This document shows positions 24,275-35,720 of a DNA stretch of 64,000 nucleotides, one piece after another; position 1 is the stretch's first letter, and the number at the start of each line of letters is the position of its first letter. This DNA comes from Neodontobutis hainanensis (taxonomy: Eukaryota > Chordata > Actinopteri > Gobiiformes > Odontobutidae), in assembly GCA_024349245.1 (NCBI GenBank), contig JALDNG010000019.1:2709001-2773000 (forward strand), read 5' to 3'. The notes under the pieces were generated by a model. That model made no database searches and was not told where the DNA came from. It saw only the letters and a program-made list of their open reading frames with translations. The position numbers and the translations under genes were made by a program.

Positions 24275-26877
24275 GTTGGTCATCTGAAGTTGGCTGTGTT
24301 TCAGAACATCATTTTGAACTGGAATAAACAATTAAACAATATAAACAATTCATTTATTTGGATTTAAATGTCCCAACAAACAAGTTTACATAGTAGAGGC
24401 CCTTTTATGTCTAAGTTCTAGTTGTGTTTTAGCTGAAACAACAAATGGCGTTACTTTGATTTGAACAAGTGCTGTAACACACAGACTGAGGGCCAGATAT
24501 AGTTTCCTGTTACTTTCCAGAAGCAGGTCCACAGTACTGTTTCGTTTTTTAAATTAGCTGGCTTTCAACTCCACTCCAAACCCGGAGCAGGTTTAGTACA
24601 GAGACTGCAAAGTGAGCCACTACTGTTGGGGACTGTTGGGCTGTTCTCAGAGTTAAGACGATATAAAGACAGGTTGGGGACTTTCTGAATGTCTTAGGCA
24701 GTTTATTTAAGTTTGGACACAGTGACAACTCAACACAGTCTAACAGTATTAACCATTTAAGTCTGGTACAACCCTAAAGTCAGAGCAGAAGAGGCAGTAA
24801 ATGCTGACCTGACCATCTCAGTCAAAGTTAATGCAAGGAATTAATGCCCGTCTGTTACACATGTTAAACCACAACTTAAACAATGTCAGAGTTAATTTAA
24901 CAGGGACAATACTGCAGTGTTATGATCCTTATAGACTTCCTTAATAAAATAATACTAAACGATTGCCTGCTTGAATTTATTCCTGAGAGGCCCCAAATGT
25001 CCATTTCAATTAACTGCCCAGTCATAAGCACTTTATTTTATATGTTACATAAAGACCAGCTGTAATATGGACTGACATCTATAAAAGCATGTGTTATTTC
25101 GCCCACGCTCAGAAGAACGTCATTCTCATATGACTATTTCAACAGCGCGGCTTACCACTTTAACACTTAAGTCTTCACTGGTTGACATCTGGAAAAACGC
25201 TCAGTGGTTTATACTGGGAACAGAGACACCACCACCACAAATCCACCGACACCCACACGCCAAATGTTTATTCAGTGTTTGTAACCAATACAGAGTCTGC
25301 TCCGGCGCCAGAAACCGAAGCTCGATGATGTCATTTGGAGGAAAACAACGCAGCGTTTTCCACTGAGAGCGACGGAGCCAAAGGAATGGGGTCTTATGAT
25401 TTGCATTATGCTAATATCCAGGCCGTTTCGATTCGAAAAGGTCAAATGTTTCGAGGAGTGTGTTGTTGTAGCACTTTGTTTCCAGAGGCATACAGACTAA
25501 GACTAAGGAGCATAAGCATAGCCCTGTGTATGAAGTGGTTACAGATGAATATGAGCTTGGTATTTGAGATCTTTAATATGGGGCTAGGCTTTTTGGTGCA
25601 GAACTAACAGTGTTGGGCCAATTGTTAACGGTCTAACTAAAATGTGACAGGCTTTTTTCAGTGCTGTGTATTTGTGATTGGTTGTATGTTGTCCAAATTG
25701 GGTCGCTCCAGAGGCAAACGTTTGGAAGGTCCTCTGTCTTCCGATTGGTTGTATGTCTGTATAACTACATGCCTTTGTTAACATACACAGCAGAATTCAA
25801 GATGAAAAGAATAGATCGACCCACAATGAAAGAAGCCCATAACTGACAACACAATTTTAGTTGATGTTTTCTGGTGATCGGTAGCTGTAGCATCTAAAGT
25901 CTCCAGGAAAAGGTTGAATTGCAGTCAGTTTTTAAACCTAGAACCTTTTAGCACAATGTCTACAATTTCCAAATTTGGTTGAATGTAATGGCCAACTTTT
26001 TTAGTTTTCTTGTGATTCTACTAATGTGTTATTGAAGATCATACAGGCCTATGCACAGAATCCAAAAAAAAAGAGATTATAATCAAAGCAGACCATGTGG
26101 TGAGGAGAGATGTATAAACCAATTACATCGAGGTGTTTTCCTTTAAACCCCATTTAGAACTGGGCAAACAAAACAACAGATCGATTTGTGGAAAGGACAT
26201 TGGGTCTGACTTTCAAATATAAAAATATCTTCAAGTTAGTCTGGTCAGACATTGACTATACTGTACCAGTGGGTCTTTCCCTTCATATTGTTTTCTACTC
26301 AATAGAAATCATGTTGGCCCAGTCATTTACCAATGCATGCAATGGATTCTTTTTCTGATAGATTTCATGTCTTGTGTCCAGTAAACTCCAGTCAGTGTAC
26401 TTTTATGCCCCAGTAAATGCAGGAGTTGCACCGGGAAAAGCATCTGTTGTAAAAACCTATGCCAGACTAAACATTAGATAGATATTATTATACCCTAGAT
26501 CCATTGGTACTGCCTACTGTTCACAGATTGTTTATGTCCTTTGAGTTGTGTCCATTGGTCCTGACTCCTCAAAATCCAACTCATTTTACTCCAATACTTT
26601 CCAGTAGAATAAAAAGAGAAATAGGATTGTTGGCCAGGCTACTTCCGCTGTGGGGACCTGTTTTTGTTGGTCTTTTTTAGCGATGATTGAAAAGGGAAAA
26701 CAACATTGGCATCATAACCCGACCTGATTTGGTTTGTGGGTGACACAAGTGGCTGTCTGCTGCTGTGCCCCTGAGTGTCTGGACGGCTGATTGCTATGCA
26801 CACGCATGTCTCTGTGACGCGGCCACAACAAATTGCCATCATCTGAAATATACGTGTGTAACTGTGTGTACATGTAG

Positions 26878-26878
<1 letters not shown>

Positions 26879-26917
<39 letters not shown>
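26879..26917 (+). repeat. (TG)n microsatellite
   Basis: About 19.5 uninterrupted TG units. It produces spurious cysteine/valine or histidine/threonine open frames on both strands, which are not genes. Confidence 0.95.
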
Positions 26918-26920
<3 letters not shown>

Positions 26921-29491
26921 ACCTTGACGAAACCCACTGAAGGAGAGAGGCTTGAACTGATGCTGCGGGGCCAAACACTGACACCGGATGCACATTTGGT
27001 TATGTACGCGAGGAGAGTGTGTGCTGACTTTAAAAAACCTAAATGCGGTCATAATTCAGCTAAAGTGCCTCGCTGTGAAAGCCCAACAAATCACCTCCGG
27101 CTTTAATATCTCTGATTGTGTGTTTGACACTTTTATAGCCACAACACTGATTGCCATTATCCAGCTACAAAGTGTGTATTTAGATTCCTCCTTCAACTAT
27201 AAATTCAGGTTTTAAAAAAAACATGGAACCCAAGCATTTGTCTTTGTTTTTCTTGGTGGAAAATAACCTCTGCATTTGACTAACTTGATAAAATATAGCT
27301 ATGTAAAGCTCCATAGAACTCAGTGGAAGTGTCCATGTTTGTTCCATCACTTCTGTTTTTTTACAGCTGCCCAAAGAGGACAAACTGAGCACTGCAAGTT
27401 TCTTTTGAGCACACATTTGTGCATCGAGCTTTAGAGGCTTTATGAACTAAACGGATAAAGTTAAAGTAAAGTGTAAATTATTGCAATTCAAATTAGACCA
27501 AGGCATTTACATATTTAGTTTTTTCATGGTTTTGGTGTCTTATTGCTAAAGCCCATGAGAAAAGATGCATGTAACATATTTTCTAATGAACATATTGCAC
27601 AGTATTGTGGGAAATACTAGTCTGTAGATTCTGTGGATGTAGAATACTAACAAATAATGTAGGAGAATGGATTCTGAAAGCACACAAGAGAGCTTTAAAG
27701 GAAACGATGCAGGCATGACGGATGGAGCACAGAACCAAAAACTATGGCTGAGACAAAAGAAGTGAAGAGAAATGCTGAATTGCTGTTGTGGTGGAAAAGA
27801 CACTTTGCTCAGCAGGCTCGGGCTGCCAGGAAGCATTTTAATCACAACAGCAGATCCAAACAGAAGTGGAAAGCAGGGCCCAGGTCAGGAGGCCGGGTCG
27901 ATCGCTAGAAAAAGGTTATCGCAAGAGGAGGCCCACTGTAATCACATCTGGTTAAAGCAGAAATCAGTGTTAGAACACAGGCCTGGGAGTGAAGGACGGG
28001 ACGGGCAGAGAGCACTCTGGGAATAAGGAGGAGGAAGAGAAGTCAAACAGAGGCCGAAGACTAATATAGAGATGGAAGTATGCGTTCTTTCATATTCATA
28101 TTCTCATTTTCATTTCTTAATCTAAACTACAGCTAAAGTTTCATGGAGTGGAAAGGATATATAGGCATATACTGTAATGAAAATCTGATGAAAAAGGCAT
28201 AAAAATAGTCCAGTCAAATACAGAGAATATGAAATAAAAGTGACACTATGCAGGTCTCTAGGAGCAGTGTTGGAGAGAAAACACAGTGCGGCTGGCCATC
28301 ACCAGAAGACACTTGGTTGTCTTTTCTTTAATGCAGATTTTCTTATTTCACTGTGTATATATTTAGTAGATAACTGTATAGCTTATTGTCTTTATCTTGC
28401 AATATCTGGAAAATAAACTAAAAATAAAGAATTTGAAGCTGACAAAAGCTAGTATGAGAACCATTTTGAACAATTGATCTTAAGTATGACAATGTTGGCT
28501 CTAAAGTCGATTGATAATGGATAAAGTTTCAATAAAGACGCATTGATTACATGGTAAATGTAGTAAAAAGGTTATAGTTGTGAAGGTAGAAGACTTAAAC
28601 ATAAATAATCCTATTAGAGTTCAATAAGTTTAGCTCTGCACTAACACACTGTTGTAAATGTAGCGGAAAGACTGTGTCCACCTCCTCGATTTTGAAGAAC
28701 ACTGATCAGATTAAGATGGTGAGTTAATTCATTTATTCATACATTAACGTCCAACAGGGAGCTTCATTTGTCTCTTACAGATGGAGGTGGCTTGCAGACT
28801 CTAGTTCAGGTGTGGGCAATTATTTTCCCCCAAAGGCAACAATAGAACAAGGAACTCACTTATTATCAATAAAAACACATTTATTTTGCCTATAGAATAA
28901 AGTTTGAACTATAGACAAAACAATATGTGCAACAAACACCACTGTATATTCAACACCACAGTCACAGTCCTCAGTTTTAGATCCACTCGTTACAGTTCGT
29001 TCTAAAACCACTGAAAACTCTCTCTTGCTGTGAGTGAAGATGCAAACTTTAGGAAAGTTTGTTACCGTTTGGAGCATGTTGTAGTGGAAGCAACTGATCA
29101 CTGCAGAATATTGAAGGAAAAAACTCCAGTGGAGTTTCGATGATGATCTGGACATCATCATCGTAGATACGAGTCTGTGTGGTTTCAAAACTATGAAGCC
29201 AACTTGAAAGTGAGAAAAAAGAGGCAGACTTTTGTACTAAGATGGCATTCTGTCACTGCTCATCAACAGTCACAAAGGAAAACATAAGACAAAGCACGCT
29301 AATAAAGCTACAGCCATTACGTCAGAATCTTTTCATTAATGCTGTGGAAATCAAGCAGCTAGTCTCAAAAACTGAATTCAAACTTGCTTAAAAAAGAGGG
29401 GCTACAAGAAATCCTGTTTGTAAAAGGAAGGCCAGAGGTGCCTTTTTTGTGAGTGTACTATTTAAAGCATATTTTGCAGTACTTTGCTCAT

Positions 29492-30734
29492 TACAAACCC
29501 GATTCCAAAATATTTTGCAAATGGTGACAAAAAACAGAATGCAATGATGTTTCAAATTTCAATATTTTATTCAAAGTGCTACATAGATAATATTTCAAAT
29601 GTTTAAACTAAGAAGATGTATAATTTTAGGGAAAAATAAGGGAATTTAAAAATTTTATGGCATCAACACCTCTCAAAAAAGTTGGGACAAGGCCATGTTT
29701 ACCTCTGTGTGACCCCTCTTCTTTTTATAACAGTCTGTAGACGTCTGGGACTGAGGAGACAAGCTGCTCAAGTTTAGGAATGTTGTCCCATTCTTGTCTA
29801 ATACAGCCTTCTAGTTGCTCTTTCTGAGGTCTTCTTTGTCACATCTTCCTCTTTATGATGTACCAAATGTTTTCTGTGTGTGTAAGATCTGGACATTTCA
29901 GAACCGGATCCTTCTTCTCTGCAGACATGATGTTGTAACTGGTCTGTCATTGTCATGTTGGAAAATGCAAGGTCTTCCCTGAAAGAGACGACGTCTGGAC
30001 GGGAGCATATGTTGTTCTAGAACTTGGATATAACTTTCAGCTTTGATGGTGCCTTTCCAGATGTGAAAGCTGCTCATGCCACACACACTCATGCCCCCGT
30101 CCCATCAGAGATGCAGGCTTCTGAACTGAGCGCTGATGAAAACTTGTGTTGTCCTTGTCCTCTTTAGTCCGGATGACATGGCGTCCCAGTTTTCCAAAAA
30201 AGAACTTCAAATTTTGATTTGTCTGACACAGAAAAGTTTTCCACTTTGTCACAGTCCATTTTAAATGAGCCTTGGCTCCAGAGAACACCTGTGCTTTTAA
30301 GTCATGGTTAGATATGGCTTCTTTTTTGACCTATAGCGTTTTAGTTTAGTGGATTGTGTTCACCGACAATGTTTTCTGGAAGTATTCCTGAGCCCATGTT
30401 GGTATTTCCATTACAGTAGCATTCCTGTTTGTGATGCTGTGCCGTCTAAGGGCCCGAAGGTTACAGGCATCCAGCCTGGTTTATCAGCCTTGACCCTTAC
30501 GCACAGAGATTGTTCCAGATTCTCTGAATCTTTGGATGATGATCTTTTAATACCAAGTATATATGTAAGCCAATATCTGACATCACATTTCAAAATGTCT
30601 CATTTTCAACATTTGATATGTTATCTATGTTGTATTCTGAATAAAAATTTGAAATTTAAAACTTCCACATCATTGCATTCTGTTTTTATTCACAATTTGT
30701 ACAGTGTCCCAACTTTTCTGGAACTGGGTTTGTA
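29492..30734 (-). mobile_element. Tc1/mariner-like transposon relic
   Basis: A 1.24-kb element with recognisable ends. The left end is TACAAACCCGATTCCA and the right end is TGGAACTGGGTTTGTA, both with the TA of a Tc1/mariner insertion site. Subterminal inverted blocks match: CAGAATGCAATGATG on the left against CATCATTGCATTCTG on the right, and TCAATATTTTATTCA on the left against TTCTGAATAAAAATT on the right. The interior is a degenerate minus-strand Tc1-like transposase. This is a high-copy teleost family, recognised from memory. It sits in intron 3 in the same orientation as the host gene. Confidence 0.85.
29898..30593 (-). pseudogene. Tc1-like transposase pseudogene
   Basis: A broken DDE transposase on the minus strand. 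One frame (30037-30288) gives KLGRHVIRTKEDKDN, and an overlapping frame (29898-30092) gives IWKGTIKAESYIQVLEQHM followed by FQHDNDRP. The FQ-x-DN segment carries the second catalytic Asp. The His that normally follows (DNARPH type) is Val. The N-terminal helix-turn-helix region, about 30411-30593, survives only in a scrambled frame. At least two frameshifts separate the pieces, and the C-terminal part with the third acidic residue is not recognisable. It cannot encode active enzyme. Confidence 0.8.
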
Positions 30735-32775
30735 GACAAGAGGTTAGAAATGTACTGTTTTAGACAAATATTTCATTTCTGTTAATCAGATCTATCCAGA
30801 AAAACTTTCTGAATAAAAATTGTACGTACTCAAAGCATTTATGAAAAGGTCACTTTTCATTTTAGCAAAAATCAAAACACTAACTTGGAACACAAACTCT
30901 AGCCTCTCACAGAAAAGACTTGAGTTTTCTGTCCCATCTACAACCCCAACCCACCACAGACATTACCATCTATTTGAATAAATGAGGGAAAAAATGTGGT
31001 GTTTAAAGTTTTCTCTAATCTGCACATAGTCAGCAAACGTTGGTGCTTCATGTGGAAATCTAGAAAACATGTTACAGTCCAGTGACAGCCCTCTGCAAAA
31101 GTAAGAATGCACAAATAACCACAAGAAAAAAACAAGTGTCTGGGTGATAGATTTTCTTCTCAAACACCTGTACGGCTCACCTGGGACACATAACTCACTT
31201 TGAGAGTCTGTTGTCTGTTAAAGTACTTCATGTGTGGACACTGAATGGACTCCGTTTGAGGAACTCATTTAAGCAGCTCCACACTGTCAGTTTTCTGTCT
31301 AAACCGTGAAGGCGTTATCCCTTTTTCCTTCTTTTTTGCTTCATCGTTTATAAAACTGAGTGCTCTGGAAAAGTTGCTGTGGCCTTATATAACCCTCCTG
31401 ACTGCTGTTATATAACTCAATTGACAAGAGAAAGGACATTTGAAGGAAGAAACCATCACTTGAGTCATATGAGGTTTATATTTGACGAACAAACATTTTG
31501 GAGGTTGTTTTTGTCACACATCTCTGTTATGAACTGGTCCCTGATGAACAAACTGTCAGAGGCAAGCTGCTCATCTGTTCTTGCCCTGGAGTTGAGTCTG
31601 AGGCTACATCCAGACTAATAGCTTTCCATTTTTAAACTTATCTTTCAAGGTGTCCATTCTGCTCCAGAGTTATTCAAGTAACGCTAAAAGTCACAAGGGA
31701 CAGTCGAAACGATTCCATGCAGATCCATGGCTTTAGTCGGACTATGCTTATACGGACTTTCATTCATTTTAACTTTCTTTTCTTTACTCTCTTGCACAAC
31801 ATACTTTTTGTGTCACCTTTCGTATCGCCTCATGTCCCAGTGCTCGTCTGCAATATGTGGAGTCTCTTTTTTAACAGCATGCCGTCTGCACATATGGCTC
31901 TGGGTAAAACAACCCAAAATACACTTGATAAAGTGTCAGCATATTTCCCGCTCGACACAGAGACATGTAATAGACTATAGAGGCTGCTGCTAGTCTTTAG
32001 GAAACTATACAGAGAACATTCCAAGGGAAAACTTAATGTTAGTTGAAGTCCTGCAAGAATAAGGTTAAAATAAAACCCCCAACCCTCTGGCGCTGACACA
32101 GACCTGCTAACCACTCCGTCACCTCTGCACCTGCCCCTGATTCAGTTAAATGGAAGACCATGGACTGTGGAACCTGCTTTGGTGTGAAGATGGCATTCTC
32201 AGTGAAAACGATGACCTAACAGTCTCTGCGTCTCTGAAATCCATTGGAGACACAACAATCTGCTAAGCCACATAGAGAGTACTATCAATGGAAAAATGTA
32301 GTGTCATAAACGTGTGTCACTGGTGCTTCACTTAATGCCTTACTTGTGAATTTGGTAGAACAACACAGTTATCGCTTCTCTTCTTGTGTGTAATGACTGT
32401 AGCAGTGGGGTTCACAGCTCCCCTACTGGCCTGGCAGACATACTACATGGTACTCAACACTGATGGCTTTGTAGGTCAGCATTTATTTAGTGAGGTAAAG
32501 CCACACTTTCTCCAAAACATAGACTTTAATTTATTTAACAGAAAACGTTTTGATCCTACACACAACTTCAGGTTCTAAATCTTACCTGAGGAGGATCTGT
32601 TTAAGATCAAAATGTTGCCTGTTAAAAAGAATTAAAGTATATTTTTGGGAGAAGCTTTTACCTTTACAGCTTTACCTTCCATTTACTCCTTTGTTTCTGA
32701 ATGTAACCGCCAATAGCCGTGCACCTGGAGCTGTGCGTGCGTCTAAAAACTTTTCGGAGAAGATGTTGTACTCAC

Positions 32776-32919
32776 AGGCGATGCGGACGTGTGCCTTGCG
32801 GCTCTTGGTGGTGCCGGCCGAGCTCCAGGCCACACACTGACACCAGTAGTCTTCAGGCCCAAACAGCTCCTCCACCTGCTGCCGGGTGATCTCGATACTG
32901 GCCTCTCGCACCACCAGAC
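32776..32919 (-). CDS. unc5c-like exon 3: end of Ig1 domain
   Basis: A 144-nt coding exon between acceptor TGGGGCAG and donor GTGAGT. It is symmetric (phase 1 in and out). The first two bases, GT, complete a Gly codon split from exon 2 (TCA G|GT). The last base, T, starts the Tyr codon finished by exon 4. It encodes 47 full codons, with RQQVEELFGPEDYWCQCVAW then SSAGTTKSRKAHVRIA. This is the UNC5 hallmark at the end of Ig1, including the Cys pair in WCQC, one of which closes the Ig disulfide. The remaining Cys forms the extra Ig1 disulfide of the family. It differs from the mammalian UNC5C I remember by conservative changes such as Thr for Ser and His for Tyr in KAHVRIA. Skipping this exon would keep the reading frame. 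Confidence 0.95.
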
Positions 32920-33545
32920 CTGCCCCAGACCAGACGGCAGCGTTAGTCCACTCATACGGAAAGATCTCAAGTATGGATCATTTTACTGAAAAGGTATATC
33001 TTTTACGGTTATTCTACTCAGCTCAAATCACTGTGTCTTGTTGGTTTCAAAGTTTTAAAAAGATCAGGAAAATGTGTGAGGTTTAGGCAGGATTGTACAG
33101 AAAAGGAGAGCTCTAGGAAGATACAGAAAGAAGGTTAAAAGAATAGGCAGAAAGAAAATGACATTTAATTAATGGTAATTTTATGTGTGACTATGATCAA
33201 CCAAGCATCAAACCCCAAATTCAACACCCTACAAAACCCGTAAACATAAAACATAGAAAAAAACAGTATGAAAAGCTAGGCTGCAGATAACTTTAGTCAT
33301 CAATGGATAACAATGATTATCCTCACAATACTCAATAATCCAATAATTGCCCTTGCTAAGGCACATTTAAAAAACATAATTGTGTTAATAAATTATAGCT
33401 GTCCAGTCCAGAGTGCACATTTACATAGACTAGCATCATTACTTTTAATTTATGACCACCTAGTCATCCCCTAATTGTTGTGAGCTCTTTTATGGTTGGG
33501 CTTGGTTTATGTGTCTTTTGCATTGGCTCTTAAGTTACCCACTGC

Positions 33546-34620
33546 ATGTTTAAAAGTGAAAGGATCGTATAGAAGCAATGGAAAAACAGTTGACAGAATA
33601 AAAGTTGAGAAGAGGAGACATACTTTAAATTATAAGTTCTCAGGTCGGTTGGAGCAGTGGGAGAAGTGCTGGCAGTTTATTTGTGATTGTGTGATATAAT
33701 AAAAACACAGGCAACCATCGGGACGCCACAAAACTGCCCCAGTCCCGACTGAGAGACAGTTAGTGAGCAACAGCAGAGACTAAGGAACTACAGGACGACA
33801 GGTCGAGCTCTGAGTTCAGCACTGGGCTGGACCAACGGCAATTAAAGGCTGCGAGGAGAAAAACATACAGACATACAGGGACATATTATATATATATATA
33901 TATATATATACATAAACAGTATATATTTACATAAACAGTATATATATATATATATTTTTTTTTTTTCAAGATTCTGGAATTTCAAGTTTTCAGAAAAAGA
34001 ATATATATATCATTTTTTTAATTGCATTTTCAGTGTGAGGATCATTTTTACAATTTAGTCAAATCATGTCAATTCAAATTTATTTAAAACAACCTCAGCC
34101 GACCAATGTGCTGCACAAATAATAGGAAATTATATTAAAGTGAAATAAAATAAAAATCTTTATTGTATATAAAGGGAATATATATATATATATTTATATT
34201 TAATTGGGCCATTATTATTTTTGTTTAATGAAGAAAACTAGAAATTTTGGTGTTGAAGAAAATGTTTTTTGCACGGGACCAAACACAAATGAACTAAAAA
34301 GGTCTAAGAATATTTCTGCTGGCCGCCTTTAATTGCCTTCGGCCCAGCCCAGTGCTGAACTCTGAGTAGACCCTCTCATCCTGTTGTTGTTGTTCACTAA
34401 CCGTCTCTCAGTCGGGGCTGGAGCAGTTTGTGGCGTCCCATAGAGATGGCTGCCTGTGTTTTTATTATACCACACAATCACAAAGAAACTGACTGTGCAG
34501 TGTTCCCAGCTTTTCTCTTACAGACCTGTGAACTTTTTATCTCCACTCTTAGACTTAAATCCTGTCAAATCTTTTTTACCATTTCTTCTTCACCTTCACC
34601 TACACTATGCATTAAATTTG
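33546..34620. repeat. Large imperfect inverted repeat (old foldback)
   Basis: Left arm about 33546-33864, right arm about 34310-34620, spacer about 445 bp. The best-preserved core pairs GGGACGCCACAAAACTG at 33720 with CAGTTTGTGGCGTCCC ending at 34439. Other paired blocks are GAGTTCAGCACTGGGCTGG with CCAGCCCAGTGCTGAACTC, and TATAATAAAAACACAGGCA with TGCCTGTGTTTTTATTATA. Homology continues outward more weakly (TTTGTGATTGTGTG, AGTTCTCAGGTC) to about 33546 and 34620. Both arms are diverged, so this is an old inverted duplication or decayed foldback transposon. No convincing target duplication was seen. Confidence 0.8.
33886..33956 (+). repeat. TA-rich microsatellite
   Basis: (TA)n tracts interrupted by a duplicated CATAAACAGTATATAT segment, followed by a T-run to 33966. 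It lies in the spacer of the large inverted repeat. A further TA tract sits near 34178-34194. Confidence 0.9.
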
Positions 34621-35251
34621 AGGATAAAGAACTGTCACTGAAGTTTAAATAGCACACCAATAGGGTAATAAAAGAGTGGAAAAACCACCATCACCAATGG
34701 GCCAAACTAAACTGTGAGGCTAAAGCTCCCAAACTGTATTTGGAAAAGTGTTAAGCGGCAAACAAGGTCTAAAGTGAAGATCAGGAGACACCGTTGGAGA
34801 AGTGGGGGCTCAGAGGAGTTTCTACAGAAAGGACGAGTGGGGAAAAAGGGACCAGGAGTGTGCACGGCAGGTGAAGTAATGATGAACTTTAAACCACTGA
34901 CTTCCAATGAGGCTGAACAACAGAGTGAGCCCAGACTAATGGAGTCAGACTTATGTATACAGAACATATGGGACTGGACATAAAAGAGAAACTGTGAGAG
35001 GACTGAAGATGGCACGTTTAGCGCTGCCTCATTACACGGCTTATTACGGTAAGAACAGTAGTGAAATATTAAATTAGGGAATAGCCTCATGTGTATGTTT
35101 GAGTCTATTACTATAGAGGTAATAATTGTTCTGTCTTTGTTGATGAGTCCTGAATGATGCTGAGGTTTCTTTGTGTTTTAAATGGTTTATGCTAAACAAA
35201 TGTATTTAAATACTAATTATCTGTCTTATATCCTTGAGACTTGCTTAGTTC

Positions 35252-35273
35252 TTTTTTTTTTTTTTTTTTTTTT
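35252..35273 (+). repeat. Poly-T tract
   Basis: An uninterrupted run of about 22 T in otherwise AT-rich intron 2. No retroposon body was identified beside it. Confidence 0.85.
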
Positions 35274-35559
35274 ACATTTTTTACATGTTGACATCATTTG
35301 CTAATTACATAAAAAACCTTAGTTGCCTGTTTTATATTAACATCCAGTGATTAATAGCTTCTGACTGTGAGAATAATTTTAAGGCTGCACACTACAACAG
35401 CAGCATCCCTTATATAAAAAAGTAAAACAGAATTAATTAATTACCTCAAAATACTAATACATTAAACCTAAAGTTTAGAGCTTACCATAAACGTCTAGCT
35501 CAGTGTCTTTTAGTTATTTTATTTGACCTTTGTTTAAACAGGAAATCTCATCCTGGCTC

Positions 35560-35720
35560 TAGAGGGGACCTATTGAACATGTTTTTTATTGGTAGAAAAA
35601 ATTTGCCTACCCAGAGAAAACCTATGTGACATGAGGAGAATGAGCAAACTCTGAACAGAAAGGACCAAGCAACCAAAGACCTTCCTGCTGTGACACAGAG
35701 GTGCTAACCACTTAAGTGTC
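35560..35720 (+). repeat. Worn interspersed repeat fragment
   Basis: CCCAGAGAAAACCTATGTGACATGAGGAGAATGAGCAAACTC, then CTTCCTGCTGTGACACAGAGGTGCTAACCACTTAAG, follows the 3' order of the teleost repeat seen at 20200 and 44565 (CCCGGAGAAAACCCA ... GAGAACATGCAAACTCC ... CTTGCTGTGAGGCAACAGTGCTAACCACT). It is heavily diverged. A short scrap of the same end (GCTGACACAGACCTGCTAACCACT) is near 32090. Confidence 0.5.

Larger units (their letters stand above)
13225..32775 (-). other. Intron 3 of unc5c-like gene (19.6 kb)
   Basis: Complete intron between exons 3 and 4. It starts GTGAGT at 32775 and ends CTGTGACAG at 13225, and is a phase 1 intron. No other coding exon was recognised on either strand. It carries a poly-A tract, retroelement-like fragments at 14.7 and 17.1 kb, a SINE at 19.2-19.5 kb, an interspersed repeat at 20.2 kb, a hAT relic at 23.3-24.3 kb, a TG microsatellite at 26.9 kb and a Tc1-like relic at 29.5-30.7 kb. 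The stretches between these are unremarkable AT-rich DNA. The exceptions are GC-richer blocks near 21.85-22.37 kb and 22.87-23.25 kb and a candidate conserved block at 18.88-18.99 kb. Confidence 0.9.
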
